Assembly: GCA_016699405.1 (NCBI GenBank)
Contig: CP064972.1
Coordinates: 310,001-374,000, forward strand
Length of the DNA: 64,000 bases
Direction: 5' to 3'
From: Holophagales bacterium
GTDB taxonomy: Bacteria > Acidobacteriota > Thermoanaerobaculia > Multivoradales > JAGPDF01
Shown: piece by piece, positions 15,488 through 23,537 of the stretch
Numbering within the stretch: the stretch's first letter is position 1
Layout: each line of letters begins with the position of its first letter
Notes under the pieces: generated by a model
What the model was told of the DNA's origin: nothing
What the model saw: the letters and a program-made list of their open reading frames with translations, nothing else
Databases searched by the model: none
Program-made: the position numbers and the translations under genes

Positions 15488-15846
15488 GATCCCACCTCGC
15501 CCGCAGGCGGTTGGTCGCCGGGTCGATACAGAATGACCTGGACCTTTTCGAGCGTCACCAAGCCGTCGTCGATCAGACCGTCGAGCTCGGGCAGGAAGGC
15601 CCGCAGCCGATCCTCGCGATCGACCAGCTCGACGACGATCGGCAGGTCCTCGGAGAGCCTCAGGAGGCGCGCCGTGTGGATCCTGCTGTGGGCGCCGAAA
15701 CCCTCGATGCCGCGCAAGACGGTGGCGCCGGCAAGACCGCGCTCGCGCGCGCGGCGAACGATCGCCTCGTAGAGCGGCATCCCCTCGGCGCGGTTCGACT
15801 CGCCGAGGAAGACCCGCGCGAGCAGACACTCCCCTTCGAGCTTCAT
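15484..15846 (-). CDS. DUF190 family protein (PII-like fold)
   Basis: This 120-residue protein is of the DUF190 family, small trimeric PII/CutA-like proteins. The pattern is ECLLARVFLGESNRAEGMPLYEAIVRRARERGLAGATVLRGIEGFGAHSRIHTARLLRLSEDLPIVVELVD, covering nearly the whole length. DUF190 genes are very often next to fluC (crcB), as here. A regulatory or sensory role for fluoride export has been suggested by that association but is not established. The ATG at 15846 has AGGAGG upstream. Confidence 0.88.
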   Translation of the reverse strand: MKLEGECLLARVFLGESNRAEGMPLYEAIVRRARERGLAGATVLRGIEGFGAHSRIHTARLLRLSEDLPIVVELVDREDRLRAFLPELDGLIDDGLVTLEKVQVILYRPGDQPPAGEVGS

Positions 15847-15854
15847 CGCTCCTC

Positions 15855-16253
15855 CTACACCAGACGGGCGAGGGCGACCCCGCCGAGCACCGCTGCCAGC
15901 CCGGCGACGACGCTCGCCGCCACGTTGGCGCACGCCACGAGCGCACTGCCTTCCGCCAGCAGGCGCTGCGTCTCCAGACCGAAGCTCGAGAAGGTCGTGT
16001 AACCCCCGAGCACGCCGGCGAGCAGGAAGAGCCGCAGCTCGGGCGACGCGGTCGAACGCTCCTCGAGCAGTCCGGCCAGCAGTCCGATCGCCGCGCAACC
16101 GGTGACGTTCACGACGAACGTCCCCCACGGGAAGAGCGCGGCGCCGCCGCGCAGCCCCTCGACCCAGCCGCTGCGCTGCACCCAGCCCCCCACGAGGTAG
16201 CGCAGGGTCGCCCCCAGCGCCCCGCCGAACGCGACCCAGAGCGGCCTTGGCAT
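15855..16253 (-). CDS. fluC: Fluoride channel FluC (CrcB)
   Basis: This 132-residue membrane protein has four predicted helices and the FluC signatures: GGALGATLRYLVGGW in helix one, PWGTFVVNVTGC in helix two, and GGYTTFSSFGLE in helix three, which supplies the phenylalanines and the sodium-site backbone. As a dual-topology dimer it exports fluoride passively. It heads a three-gene run with the DUF190 protein and a lipoprotein. A TAAGCT hexamer lies six bases before the ATG, but its first three bases are the stop codon of the upstream gene, so it may be coincidental. No fluoride riboswitch is recognisable upstream. Confidence 0.92.
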   Translation of the reverse strand: MPRPLWVAFGGALGATLRYLVGGWVQRSGWVEGLRGGAALFPWGTFVVNVTGCAAIGLLAGLLEERSTASPELRLFLLAGVLGGYTTFSSFGLETQRLLAEGSALVACANVAASVVAGLAAVLGGVALARLV

Positions 16254-16262
16254 GCGGAGAGC

Positions 16263-18164
16263 TTAGCCGGAAACCTCGACTCGCTTCTGCTCCGTCGGCT
16301 CACGTCGACGCGAGTCGTGACGGCCGCCGGTTCCGCGCCCGGTGCTCTTCCAGGAGATGCCGGCCCAGACCCACCGGCCGGGCATCTCGACGCCCCCTCG
16401 CTCGCGGAACGTCGCGTCGCCGAGGTTGGTCCCCTCGACGAAGAGCTCCACCCCCAGCCACGGCAGCGGACGCGCGAGGCGGAGGTCGCCCGTCGCGTAG
16501 GACCGCTGGCCGCGACGGCGACCGTAGCTCGTGCTGACGCCCCAGGAGAGGGCGAAGGGGCCGCTCCCCGACCAGCGCGCGGTGACACGATCGACGAGGT
16601 AGTCGAAGACGTAGCGTGACGTGCCCTCCGGCGCAGCGCCGGAAGCGTCGAGATGGCTGTAGCCGAGGACGAGGTCGACGCCGTGCGCGAGCTCGAGCCG
16701 GCCGCTCAACTCGAGCCCGCGCGTGTCGACACGGCGCACGTTGACAGCGCGGAAGAGCGACTCCCCTGGCGCCCGGACGAAGTCGACGAGGTCACGACCG
16801 CGCCGTTCGAACAGCGTTGCGCCGAGCCGCCAGCGATCGCCGACGAGGTCGTACCCGCACTCGACGGTCACCGAGCGCTCGGGGGCGAGCTCGGCATTGC
16901 CGACGGTCGCCGGATCGCGGTAGTAGAGCTCGGTGAAGCTCGGCAGGCGGTAGGCGCTCGCCGCGGCGGCGCGCAGATGCCCCGGACCGAGCCGCACCGA
17001 GAGCGCCAGGCTGGGATGGGTCTCGACCTCGCCGTCCACCCGGTCGACGAAGAGCGCCCCCCACAGGTCGACCCGCTTCCCCTCCCGCGTCCAGGCGGCG
17101 AAGGCATTCAGCCGATCTCGGGCGCGCTCGCCGAGGTTGCTCGAGTGCAGTCGCTCGTCGCGGAAGCCGAGGCCGAGCTCGAGGTCGCCGAAGGAGGTCA
17201 GGCGCCGTCGCCAGGCGATCTCTCCATCCCCGACCCGCGTCCGGTGCCGATTCGCCACCAGATCGGTCCGCTCGCGATCGAGCACGAACCGATCCTCGTG
17301 CTCGCGCAGCGCCGCGCGGGCGCGCCACTCGCCCTTCCCGAGGCGACCCGCGCCGTCGAGCGCCACGAAGCGGGAATCGGTCTCCTCGCGCTCGTTCGGA
17401 AAGCGATCCGAGTAGAACCGCCAGGCGCCGAAGTCGCGCGACGAGGCGCCGGCCGCGAGACCGAGCGTGGCGCCGTCGCCCGGCAGAGGAATCCGCCCCT
17501 GGTACGAGATGCTTCCCTGGTCGAACTCGGTGCCGCGTCGGTAGCCGCGCGACTCGCTCCGTTCGACGTTCAGCCGGTGCGCTCCGTGCGCCACCTCGGC
17601 GCTCCCGCCGGAGAGCGAATGCTGTCCGGCCAAGACGGTCGCTTCGCCGCTCGTCCCGGTGACCGGTTCGCGCCGCGTCACGATGTGGACGACCGCGCCC
17701 GAGGCGTTGCCGCCGTAGAGCGCCGAGCCGGGGCCGGTGAGCAGCTCCACGCGCTCGATCGCCGCCACCGGCACGGGCAGATCCAGGTTGTGGTGCCCCG
17801 TCTGCGGGTCGTTCCAGGGCACCCCGTCGACGAGCACCAGGACGTCCTCGAACGACGAGCCGCGCGCGGCGAGATCCGCCTGCACCCCGAACGCGCCGCG
17901 TCGCGCCACGTCGAGTGCGGCGAAGAGCCGCAGCAGCTCGGGGAGCGAACGCACCGCCTGACGAGCGATCTCCGCGGCGGTGAGCACCTCGACCGCTCGG
18001 CCGGTCGCACCGAGCGGCACCGGCAGGCGCGTCGCGGTCACGGTGAGCTCCTCGTCGTACGCCGCGGCAGGGTCGGTTGCCGGGGACTCGGCACCGAGCG
18101 CGGCCGACGACAGGACGACGAGCGCCAGCGCGGCGGCGCGACGACGCGAGCGCTTCGCGATCAC
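16263..18164 (-). CDS. TonB-dependent outer-membrane receptor
   Basis: This 633-residue receptor has a signal peptide (ALALVVLSSAALGA), a TonB-box-like segment (EELTVTATRL), a plug domain (about 45-155; VLVLVDGVPWNDPQTGHHNLDLPV and GPGSALYGGNASGAVVHIVTRR) and a 22-strand-type beta barrel. The barrel should end at the aromatic strand WVWAGISWK. The final ~25 residues, rich in Arg and Gly, are extra. The plug resembles BtuB-like receptors, but no cobalamin riboswitch precedes it, so the substrate is undecided. It overlaps the HAD gene by four bases (ATGA), in a NUDIX-HAD-receptor run. Confidence 0.88.
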   Translation of the reverse strand: MIAKRSRRRAAALALVVLSSAALGAESPATDPAAAYDEELTVTATRLPVPLGATGRAVEVLTAAEIARQAVRSLPELLRLFAALDVARRGAFGVQADLAARGSSFEDVLVLVDGVPWNDPQTGHHNLDLPVPVAAIERVELLTGPGSALYGGNASGAVVHIVTRREPVTGTSGEATVLAGQHSLSGGSAEVAHGAHRLNVERSESRGYRRGTEFDQGSISYQGRIPLPGDGATLGLAAGASSRDFGAWRFYSDRFPNEREETDSRFVALDGAGRLGKGEWRARAALREHEDRFVLDRERTDLVANRHRTRVGDGEIAWRRRLTSFGDLELGLGFRDERLHSSNLGERARDRLNAFAAWTREGKRVDLWGALFVDRVDGEVETHPSLALSVRLGPGHLRAAAASAYRLPSFTELYYRDPATVGNAELAPERSVTVECGYDLVGDRWRLGATLFERRGRDLVDFVRAPGESLFRAVNVRRVDTRGLELSGRLELAHGVDLVLGYSHLDASGAAPEGTSRYVFDYLVDRVTARWSGSGPFALSWGVSTSYGRRRGQRSYATGDLRLARPLPWLGVELFVEGTNLGDATFRERGGVEMPGRWVWAGISWKSTGRGTGGRHDSRRREPTEQKRVEVSG

Positions 18165-18850
18165 GCGCTCGCCAGCCAGGGAAGGAGCTGCGCGAGATCG
18201 GCCAGGTCGCCGCCGGCGCCGCTGCGGTCGAGATGCAGTGCCTGCATGCCGACGGCCAGAGCGCCTTCGACGTCCTCGCGCCGATGGTCGCCGACGTGCA
18301 CGGCCGCTGCCGGCTCCACGCCCAGCGCGCCAAGCGCCGCGTGGAAGATCGCCGGATCGGGCTTCTCGCGGCCGACGGCTGCCGACACGACGATCGTCGC
18401 GAAGTGCCCGGCGAGGCCGAGCCGGTCCAGCAGGTCGGGAAGACGACGATCCCAGTTGCTCACCACGGCGAGCCGATAGCCGCGCGATCGAAGGGCTGTC
18501 AGCGTGTCCGGCACTTCGGGGAAGACGCGCCAGCTCTCCGCCTGCGCGAAGCGGTCGAAGAGCTCGGCGGCGGCAAAGCGACTCGGGCGCTCCGCCTCGA
18601 GCAGCTCACAGGTCCGCTCGATGAAGCGGCGCCACCACCCACGAGCCCCGTCCGGATGAGCTTCGAAACGGTCGAACGGAACCGGCGCCGAGCAGGAGAG
18701 CTCTTTCCAGACGAGCGGAATCGTCCGCCGCACCCCGTCGGCGTCGACGCTCACCCCGTGCCGCGCCAGCACCTCGGCGTAGATCTCACCCAGCCGCGGA
18801 CATTCGAGCAGCGTGTGAGTGACGTCGAGCGTGACCGCGCGCACCGCCAT
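18161..18850 (-). CDS. HAD-family hydrolase
   Basis: This 229-residue hydrolase of the haloacid dehalogenase superfamily has a C1-type cap. Motif I is VTLDVTHTLL. The nucleophile Asp9 is present but the second Asp of DxDxT is replaced by Thr, as seen in HDHD3-like proteins. Motif II is LAVVSNWD, motif III the lysine in GREKPDPAIF and motif IV VHVGDHRREDVEGA. A phosphatase role on a small metabolite is likely, although loss of the second Asp raises the possibility of altered chemistry. It sits between the NUDIX gene (four-base gap) and the receptor (overlap). Confidence 0.85.
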   Translation of the reverse strand: MAVRAVTLDVTHTLLECPRLGEIYAEVLARHGVSVDADGVRRTIPLVWKELSCSAPVPFDRFEAHPDGARGWWRRFIERTCELLEAERPSRFAAAELFDRFAQAESWRVFPEVPDTLTALRSRGYRLAVVSNWDRRLPDLLDRLGLAGHFATIVVSAAVGREKPDPAIFHAALGALGVEPAAAVHVGDHRREDVEGALAVGMQALHLDRSGAGGDLADLAQLLPWLASA

Positions 18851-18854
18851 GGAG

Positions 18855-19391
18855 TCAGTCGGCTCCGCGCGAGCGCAGCGAGTGCAACGCGAAGGCCGAC
18901 ACCACCAGGGCGTGAGTGATCTCGCCGCTGGCGATCAGGCCGGCGACAGCGGTCAACGGCCGCGTGGTGACCTCGATCTCCTCCTCGCCGTCACCCCGGG
19001 GCTCGCCCACCCACTCGAGGCCGGTCGCCAGCCAGGTGCCGCACCGGTTCGTGAGGAAGGCTGGATTCGGATGCACCTCGCCGAGGCGCTCCCAACCGGT
19101 GGCGCGGTAGCCGGTCTCCTCGAGCAGCTCGCGCTCGGCCGCCGCGCGCTCGCTCTCCTGCTCGACCATGCCCCCGGGGATCTCCAGCGTCGGCGCAGCA
19201 ATGCCGAAGCGCCACTGGCGAACGAACAGCACGCTCCCGTCGGCGAGCAGCGGGATGACGTTGACCCAGTCCGGCGCCCGCAGGACCATCGCCTCGCGCG
19301 TCGCGCCGTCTGCCGACAGCCGATGACGTTCGAGGGCGAAGAGCCGATGGGCGAAGAGCTCGTCGCGGCGAGTGAGGGTCCAGGCGCGCAC
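18855..19391 (-). CDS. NUDIX hydrolase (ADP-sugar pyrophosphatase-like)
   Basis: This 178-residue protein has the Nudix box read as GGMVEQESERAAAERELLEETGYRA (pattern Gx5Ex7REUxEExG, with Met after GG). The upstream strands (WVNVIPLLADGSVLFVRQWRFGIAAPTLEIPGG) match the ADP-ribose/ADP-sugar branch. It hydrolyses nucleoside diphosphate derivatives. The start is GTG 19391, because a TAGACT hexamer lies seven bases upstream and the conserved region begins here; the longer frame to 19718 runs antisense over the neighbouring gene. It heads the NUDIX-HAD-TonB receptor operon. Confidence 0.88.
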   Translation of the reverse strand: MRAWTLTRRDELFAHRLFALERHRLSADGATREAMVLRAPDWVNVIPLLADGSVLFVRQWRFGIAAPTLEIPGGMVEQESERAAAERELLEETGYRATGWERLGEVHPNPAFLTNRCGTWLATGLEWVGEPRGDGEEEIEVTTRPLTAVAGLIASGEITHALVVSAFALHSLRSRGAD

Positions 19392-19398
19392 GGCGCGC

Positions 19399-19404
19399 AG
19401 TCTA
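19399..19404 (-). promoter_or_regulatory. -10 (TAGACT) seven bases before the NUDIX start
   Basis: The same TAGACT hexamer is the -10 of the tRNA operon promoter at 29566. Here it is seven bases from GTG 19391, predicting a leaderless mRNA. Confidence 0.5.
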
Positions 19405-19481
19405 GCTTGCCCGGCAATCGGTCCGCCGTGGCACGAGCCACCTCGAGATGGCCCGGCCCGGACGGCGGGCGCGGGATCGTC

Positions 19482-19496
19482 TAGGATGGCGGGGTG
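19482..19496 (+). promoter_or_regulatory. -10-like TAGGAT six bases before GTG 19494
   Basis: The spacing is the same as for the gene at 11819 and no Shine-Dalgarno is visible, so a leaderless transcript is likely. It is divergent from the NUDIX promoter about 80 bases away. Confidence 0.45.
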
Positions 19497-19712
19497 CCCG
19501 CCTCGACCCTTCGCCTGACCGGCGTCGGCTTCGCCATCTCGATCTGGATGGTGCTGCTCTTCTTGGGCGTGACGCTCGGCGGCGCGATCCACCTGCTGCT
19601 CGTCGGCGGTCTCGTGGCCTTTCCCTGGCGTGAGCTGCGACCGGTCGACGCGGAGACGCTCGCTCCGGTCGAGCGGGACGTCGATGACCGCCCCGGAGAG
19701 GAGCTCCCGTGA
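19494..19712 (+). CDS. Small membrane protein, lmo0937-like
   Basis: This is a 72-residue protein with two closely spaced hydrophobic segments (VGFAISIWMVLLFLGVTL and AIHLLLVGGLVAF). The connecting TLGGAIHLLLV resembles the conserved core of lmo0937-type small membrane proteins. An acidic tail follows. The GTG at 19494 is set by the -10 upstream. It overlaps the next gene by four bases (GTGA). Its role is unknown. Confidence 0.65.
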   Translation: MPASTLRLTGVGFAISIWMVLLFLGVTLGGAIHLLLVGGLVAFPWRELRPVDAETLAPVERDVDDRPGEELP

Positions 19713-19921
19713 CCCCACGACGTCTCGCCGCCCTGTTGCTGATCGCCGCCGGCGTGTTGGCGCTCGCTCTGCGCACCTTCGAGGTCCCGGGCGCGAAGCG
19801 ACAGGCGGAGATCGGACCGCTCAAGCTCTCGCTCCAGAAGAGCGAGCGCGTCACCGTGCCGACCTGGGTCGGCGTGACGCTCGTCGGCGGGGGCGTGGCC
19901 CTCCTGCTGCTCAAGCGCTGA
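19709..19921 (+). CDS. Small two-helix membrane protein
   Basis: This 70-residue protein has two transmembrane segments (AALLLIAAGVLALAL and TWVGVTLVGGGVALLLL). They flank a short polar loop (EVPGAKRQAEIGPLKLSLQKSER) that should face the periplasm. The arrangement resembles DUF3185-type proteins. The start GTG lies in the previous stop. The two small membrane genes form a bicistronic unit. Confidence 0.65.
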   Translation: MTPRRLAALLLIAAGVLALALRTFEVPGAKRQAEIGPLKLSLQKSERVTVPTWVGVTLVGGGVALLLLKR

Positions 19922-19951
19922 GTCGGGACGAGCGCGCGACGCGCGCCGCGC

Positions 19952-20725
19952 TCAGCCGCGCCGCCAGGCTTCCACCGTGTTGGCGAGGATGCCGATCCCG
20001 GGAATCTCGACCTCGACCCGGTCGCCGTCGACGAGCGGACCGACACCGGAGGGCGTTCCGGTGAGCACCACGTCCCCCGGTTCGAGGGTCATCATCCGGG
20101 AAACGTAGACCAGCAGCTCGAGAAGCCCCCATTCCATGTCGGCGGTCGAGCCGCGCTGCCGTTCGACGCCACTCACCCGAGTGATCACCTCGAGCGGCTC
20201 GTCGGAGTAGCCGACGGCGAGCGCCGGCCCGAGCGGGCAAAAGGTGTCGAACGACTTGGCGCGAGCGAACGTCACGTCGCGCTTCTGCAGATCGCGCGCC
20301 GTCACGTCACAGGCGCAGGTGACGCCGAGCACCGCACGGCGTGCCTCCTCCCGGCTCGCCCGCGTCAGGCGCGAGCCGACGACCACCGCGACCTCGCCTT
20401 CGTGCTCGACGCGGTCACTTTCCGGAGGCAGGACGATCGCCGCCCCGGGGCCGATCACCGAAGACGGGGCCTTGAGGAAGATGACCGGTTCGGGCGGCAT
20501 GGGATTGCCCAGCTCGGCGGCGTGCTCGCGGTAGTTGCGTCCGATGCCCACGACCTTGCCCGGCTCGATCGGCGCACGCAGCGCCTCGCGCGAGAGGTCC
20601 ACCGGACGGCCGAGCTCCCACTGCGAGGCCGGCGTCTTCAGCGGATCGGAGTAGAGGATGCGGGCCTCGGCGAGGCTCGTCCCCGCGGCGTGAAACCCTT
20701 CGGGACCGTAGCGGAAGAGCAACAT
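19952..20725 (-). CDS. Fumarylacetoacetate hydrolase family protein
   Basis: This 257-residue enzyme of the FAH superfamily cleaves or decarboxylates small oxo-acids, or tautomerises oxaloacetate. Signatures are KVVGIGRNYREHAAELGN, PVIFLKAPSSVIGPG, the metal ligand EHEGEVAVVVG, the mid-domain DVTARDLQ and GDVVLTGTPSGVGPL near the end. The start at ATG 20725 matches the family N-terminus. A TAGACT lies seven bases upstream, but its TAG is also the stop codon of the gene before, so it may not be a promoter. Substrate cannot be told from sequence alone. Confidence 0.9.
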   Translation of the reverse strand: MLLFRYGPEGFHAAGTSLAEARILYSDPLKTPASQWELGRPVDLSREALRAPIEPGKVVGIGRNYREHAAELGNPMPPEPVIFLKAPSSVIGPGAAIVLPPESDRVEHEGEVAVVVGSRLTRASREEARRAVLGVTCACDVTARDLQKRDVTFARAKSFDTFCPLGPALAVGYSDEPLEVITRVSGVERQRGSTADMEWGLLELLVYVSRMMTLEPGDVVLTGTPSGVGPLVDGDRVEVEIPGIGILANTVEAWRRG

Positions 20726-20735
20726 GGTGCGGAGT

Positions 20736-23474
20736 CTAATCCGCCCGCCCGAGGACGCGCTGGTAGAGCGCGGCGAGCGCGAGCAGGCTCGCCCCCAGGC
20801 CGAGCAGAGAGAGCACGCGGTCGAGCCCGGCGAGCTGGCCGAGGTCGAGCAGGAAGACCTTGAGCACGGCGAGCAACATGACGGCGAGACCCGCCTGCCG
20901 CAGCGCCCGATGGCTGCTCCCGCCACCCCGGCGCGAGATCCCGAGCCAGAGGAGCGCCAACCCGAGAGCGATCCAGCTCACCGAGTAGGCGAGCTTCTCG
21001 GCGCCGCTCGTCGCACCGAGATCGAGGCGCGACCCGTGGAAGAACTGGCGGACCTCGAGGCTGACGAGCCCCCAGACGAGAACCAGCGACGCGACGCTCC
21101 AGGCGCGCGCGAGCAGGGACGGGCTTGCCGGCACGGTCGTTCGCTTGACGACGGCAAGGCCGGCGAGCGCGACGACGAGTGGGCCGCCGAAGATCCAGGC
21201 CAACGCGTTCGCCAGCGGTGCGGCGCCGACCTCCTCGGCCCGGAAGAGCGGACTCAAGAACACGCCGGGGCCGACGAGGGTGACGACGAGCCCCGTCGAG
21301 AGGAGCCCGCGCCCACCCCAACGCAGCGGACGGTCGAGCCAGGCGAACGCCGGTCGCCATCGCCGGCCTTCCCCGGACGCCAGCATCGCCAGGCCGAGGA
21401 CGGCCCAGGCCAAACCCAAGGCAGCGGCCTCGCGCAGCCACGAAGAGGAGGTGCCGCGCAGCGCCCCCGCTCCGAAGGCATGGCGGATCGAGAGCCCAGT
21501 GAGCATGGCGACGAAGGCCGCGGCACCCCAACCCAACCCTTCGGCGAAGCGCGGTCGCTCGAGCCGCGAGGCCAGGATGGCGGCGGCGAGAAAGGCCAGC
21601 GCGGGAACCCCGTAGAGCCCGAGCAGTCCGTTGAGGATCGGTGTCGTGCCGACCGGGTAGTCGAGCACCCACGGATTGAGCAGGAGACGAAGGGCGACGG
21701 CGCCGGCGAGCCCTGCCGCCAGGCGCGCCAGCACGGGAACCCGCAGGCGCAGCGCGAGGGCGAGGAGCGCCGGCACTTCGAGCGCCCAGGCCACGGTCAA
21801 CCCGGCCGTGCCGAGCTCGATTGGCCCGCTCGCCGTGGCAAACGACGTGGCCGCGACCGCGAGGGCGGCGAGGCGCTCCTCGCCCTCGGGCAGCGTCGCG
21901 CGGCGACGGGCGAGCGGCGCCGCGGCCGCCGTGAAGACCGCCGCGAGGGCGAGCGCCGACGCACCCCAGGGAGCATCCGGTAGATCCTCCCGTGCTCCGA
22001 CGAAGACGACGAGCGCGACCGCGAGCGGTGCCGCCGCGGCCAACCCGGCCCACCGTGCCGGCCGTGCCGCACCCCACTGCGACGCGTACGCCTGAACGGC
22101 GAGCAAGAGCCCGAGCAGGAGCCCGGTGAGCGCGAAGCGTTCCGCCTCGCCCGCCTCGAGCCGTGTCGCCCAGCCGGCGAGCGTGAGCACGAGCGCAGCC
22201 GACGCGAACCAGGCGAGCCCTTCCAACTCGGCCGACCGTCGAGCGAGCAGCAAGCAGCCGACGGCGAGCAGCGCGAGCAGCGTCCACTCGACGGGGCCGT
22301 TGCCGGCCGCACCGGTCAACGCCGCGTAGGCGAGCAGCCCGGATCCGGTCGCACCCGCCGCCAGCCAGGCGCCGGACTCGCCGAATCCTTCGAGGTTCCC
22401 CGCCGCTGCGGGGCGCAGTCCCGCCCACGAGGCCACCGCGCCGGAGGCCAGCAGGAAAAGGCCGACGGCCAGGGCGTCGTGGGGGCGCCGCTCCCCGACG
22501 GCGAGGGCAAGCACCCAGAGCGTCACTCCGGCGATCGACAGCGCAGCGAGCGGGGTCCAGCCGCGACGACGGGTCACCGCGAACGAGCCGGCCTGGAGCA
22601 GGAGGAGATAGCCCAGGAGGCCCGGCACCGACGGCGTCTCCGAGCGCAGCAGCGCCGGCGTGAGGAAACCGCCGGCCAGTCCGAGCGTGGCGACGATCGG
22701 TCCCTGGCGCAACGACAGGCCCACCGCGAGGGCGGTGTTGAGCGCCATCAGCGTGAAGGCCGCCGGTCGCGGCAGCAGGCCGTACAGACTCGAGGCCGCG
22801 AGGAAGCAGGCGTAGAGATCGGCGATCCCCGCCGCCGAGAGCGCCTGGGCGATCCGCGCCGCGCGGCGGTGCAGGAGCTCCCCGAGGGCGAGGAGCGAAA
22901 GGCCGAAGGCGATGCCGAGCGAGACCCGGACGACCGGCGAGAGCCAGCCGCGTTCGATCGAATACTGGACGAGGTAGACCCCGGAGAGCGCGAGCGCGAT
23001 GCCGCCGAGCCAGACCGGCAGGCGCGAGCCCAGCCGCTCTTCGAGGGCTCCCATCCCCGCGGGGCGCGGGGTCGGAATCGAGGAAGGCGGAGGCGCCGCC
23101 GCCGGGGTCGACACTGGAGCCGGCGGAGGAGAGGCCAGCGGGGAAACGATCGGAGGCGACGGGGCCAGCTCCTCCGACGTGCCAGCGATTCCGGCGATCC
23201 GGGAACCGGTCACAGGCGAGAGCTCGGCGGTGTCGTCCAGCGATTCGTCCGTCGCCGCGCTGGACGGACCCGCCTCCCGGGGCGCGGCGCGAACAGATGG
23301 CGCAACGGCGGCTTCGGCTCGCCAGCGGACGAGCTCTGCCCGCAGGCTCGCGACCTGCTCCCGCGCCTCTCGGGCCTCGCGACGGGCGGCGATCGCGAGA
23401 GCCAGCGCGATCCACGGGGCGAGCAGGGCCCCGCCGAGAAGGAGCAGACCGAGCGTGACGAAGGAGGCGTTCAT
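20736..23474 (-). CDS. DUF2339 multi-pass membrane protein
   Basis: This 912-residue protein has an N-terminal helix (residues 4-30) and a short coiled coil (EAREAREQVASLRAELVRW). A proline-rich linker follows (about 60-140), then around two dozen hydrophobic segments to the C-terminus. The linker is followed by LEERLGSRLPVWLGGIALALSG, which matches the start of the DUF2339 domain. The function of the family is unknown. Many members are large polytopic proteins in Gram-negative bacteria, possibly linked to the envelope. The gap to the FAH gene is ten bases, so the two may be cotranscribed. The very high GC gives a long frame on the opposite strand, which is ignored. Confidence 0.88.
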   Translation of the reverse strand: MNASFVTLGLLLLGGALLAPWIALALAIAARREAREAREQVASLRAELVRWRAEAAVAPSVRAAPREAGPSSAATDESLDDTAELSPVTGSRIAGIAGTSEELAPSPPIVSPLASPPPAPVSTPAAAPPPSSIPTPRPAGMGALEERLGSRLPVWLGGIALALSGVYLVQYSIERGWLSPVVRVSLGIAFGLSLLALGELLHRRAARIAQALSAAGIADLYACFLAASSLYGLLPRPAAFTLMALNTALAVGLSLRQGPIVATLGLAGGFLTPALLRSETPSVPGLLGYLLLLQAGSFAVTRRRGWTPLAALSIAGVTLWVLALAVGERRPHDALAVGLFLLASGAVASWAGLRPAAAGNLEGFGESGAWLAAGATGSGLLAYAALTGAAGNGPVEWTLLALLAVGCLLLARRSAELEGLAWFASAALVLTLAGWATRLEAGEAERFALTGLLLGLLLAVQAYASQWGAARPARWAGLAAAAPLAVALVVFVGAREDLPDAPWGASALALAAVFTAAAAPLARRRATLPEGEERLAALAVAATSFATASGPIELGTAGLTVAWALEVPALLALALRLRVPVLARLAAGLAGAVALRLLLNPWVLDYPVGTTPILNGLLGLYGVPALAFLAAAILASRLERPRFAEGLGWGAAAFVAMLTGLSIRHAFGAGALRGTSSSWLREAAALGLAWAVLGLAMLASGEGRRWRPAFAWLDRPLRWGGRGLLSTGLVVTLVGPGVFLSPLFRAEEVGAAPLANALAWIFGGPLVVALAGLAVVKRTTVPASPSLLARAWSVASLVLVWGLVSLEVRQFFHGSRLDLGATSGAEKLAYSVSWIALGLALLWLGISRRGGGSSHRALRQAGLAVMLLAVLKVFLLDLGQLAGLDRVLSLLGLGASLLALAALYQRVLGRAD

Positions 23475-23537
23475 CGCGTGGCTCTCCGGAGTCCCCGGCG
23501 CGCGAAAGGAAGAGGCTCGGGCGTCGGCGAGACGATG

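Noticed and set aside
16260..16265. TAAGCT before fluC as a promoter
   Set aside because: Its TAA is the stop of the TonB receptor gene; operon reading-through is just as likely.
16653..18479. Long plus-strand frame over the TonB receptor and HAD genes
   Set aside because: High-GC mirror frame, Arg/Glu/Val-rich, with no family pattern; the minus strand has unmistakable plug and HAD motifs.
20736..20741. TAGACT before the FAH gene as a leaderless promoter
   Set aside because: TAG is also the stop codon of the preceding gene, so it may be chance; not counted as support for leaderless starts.
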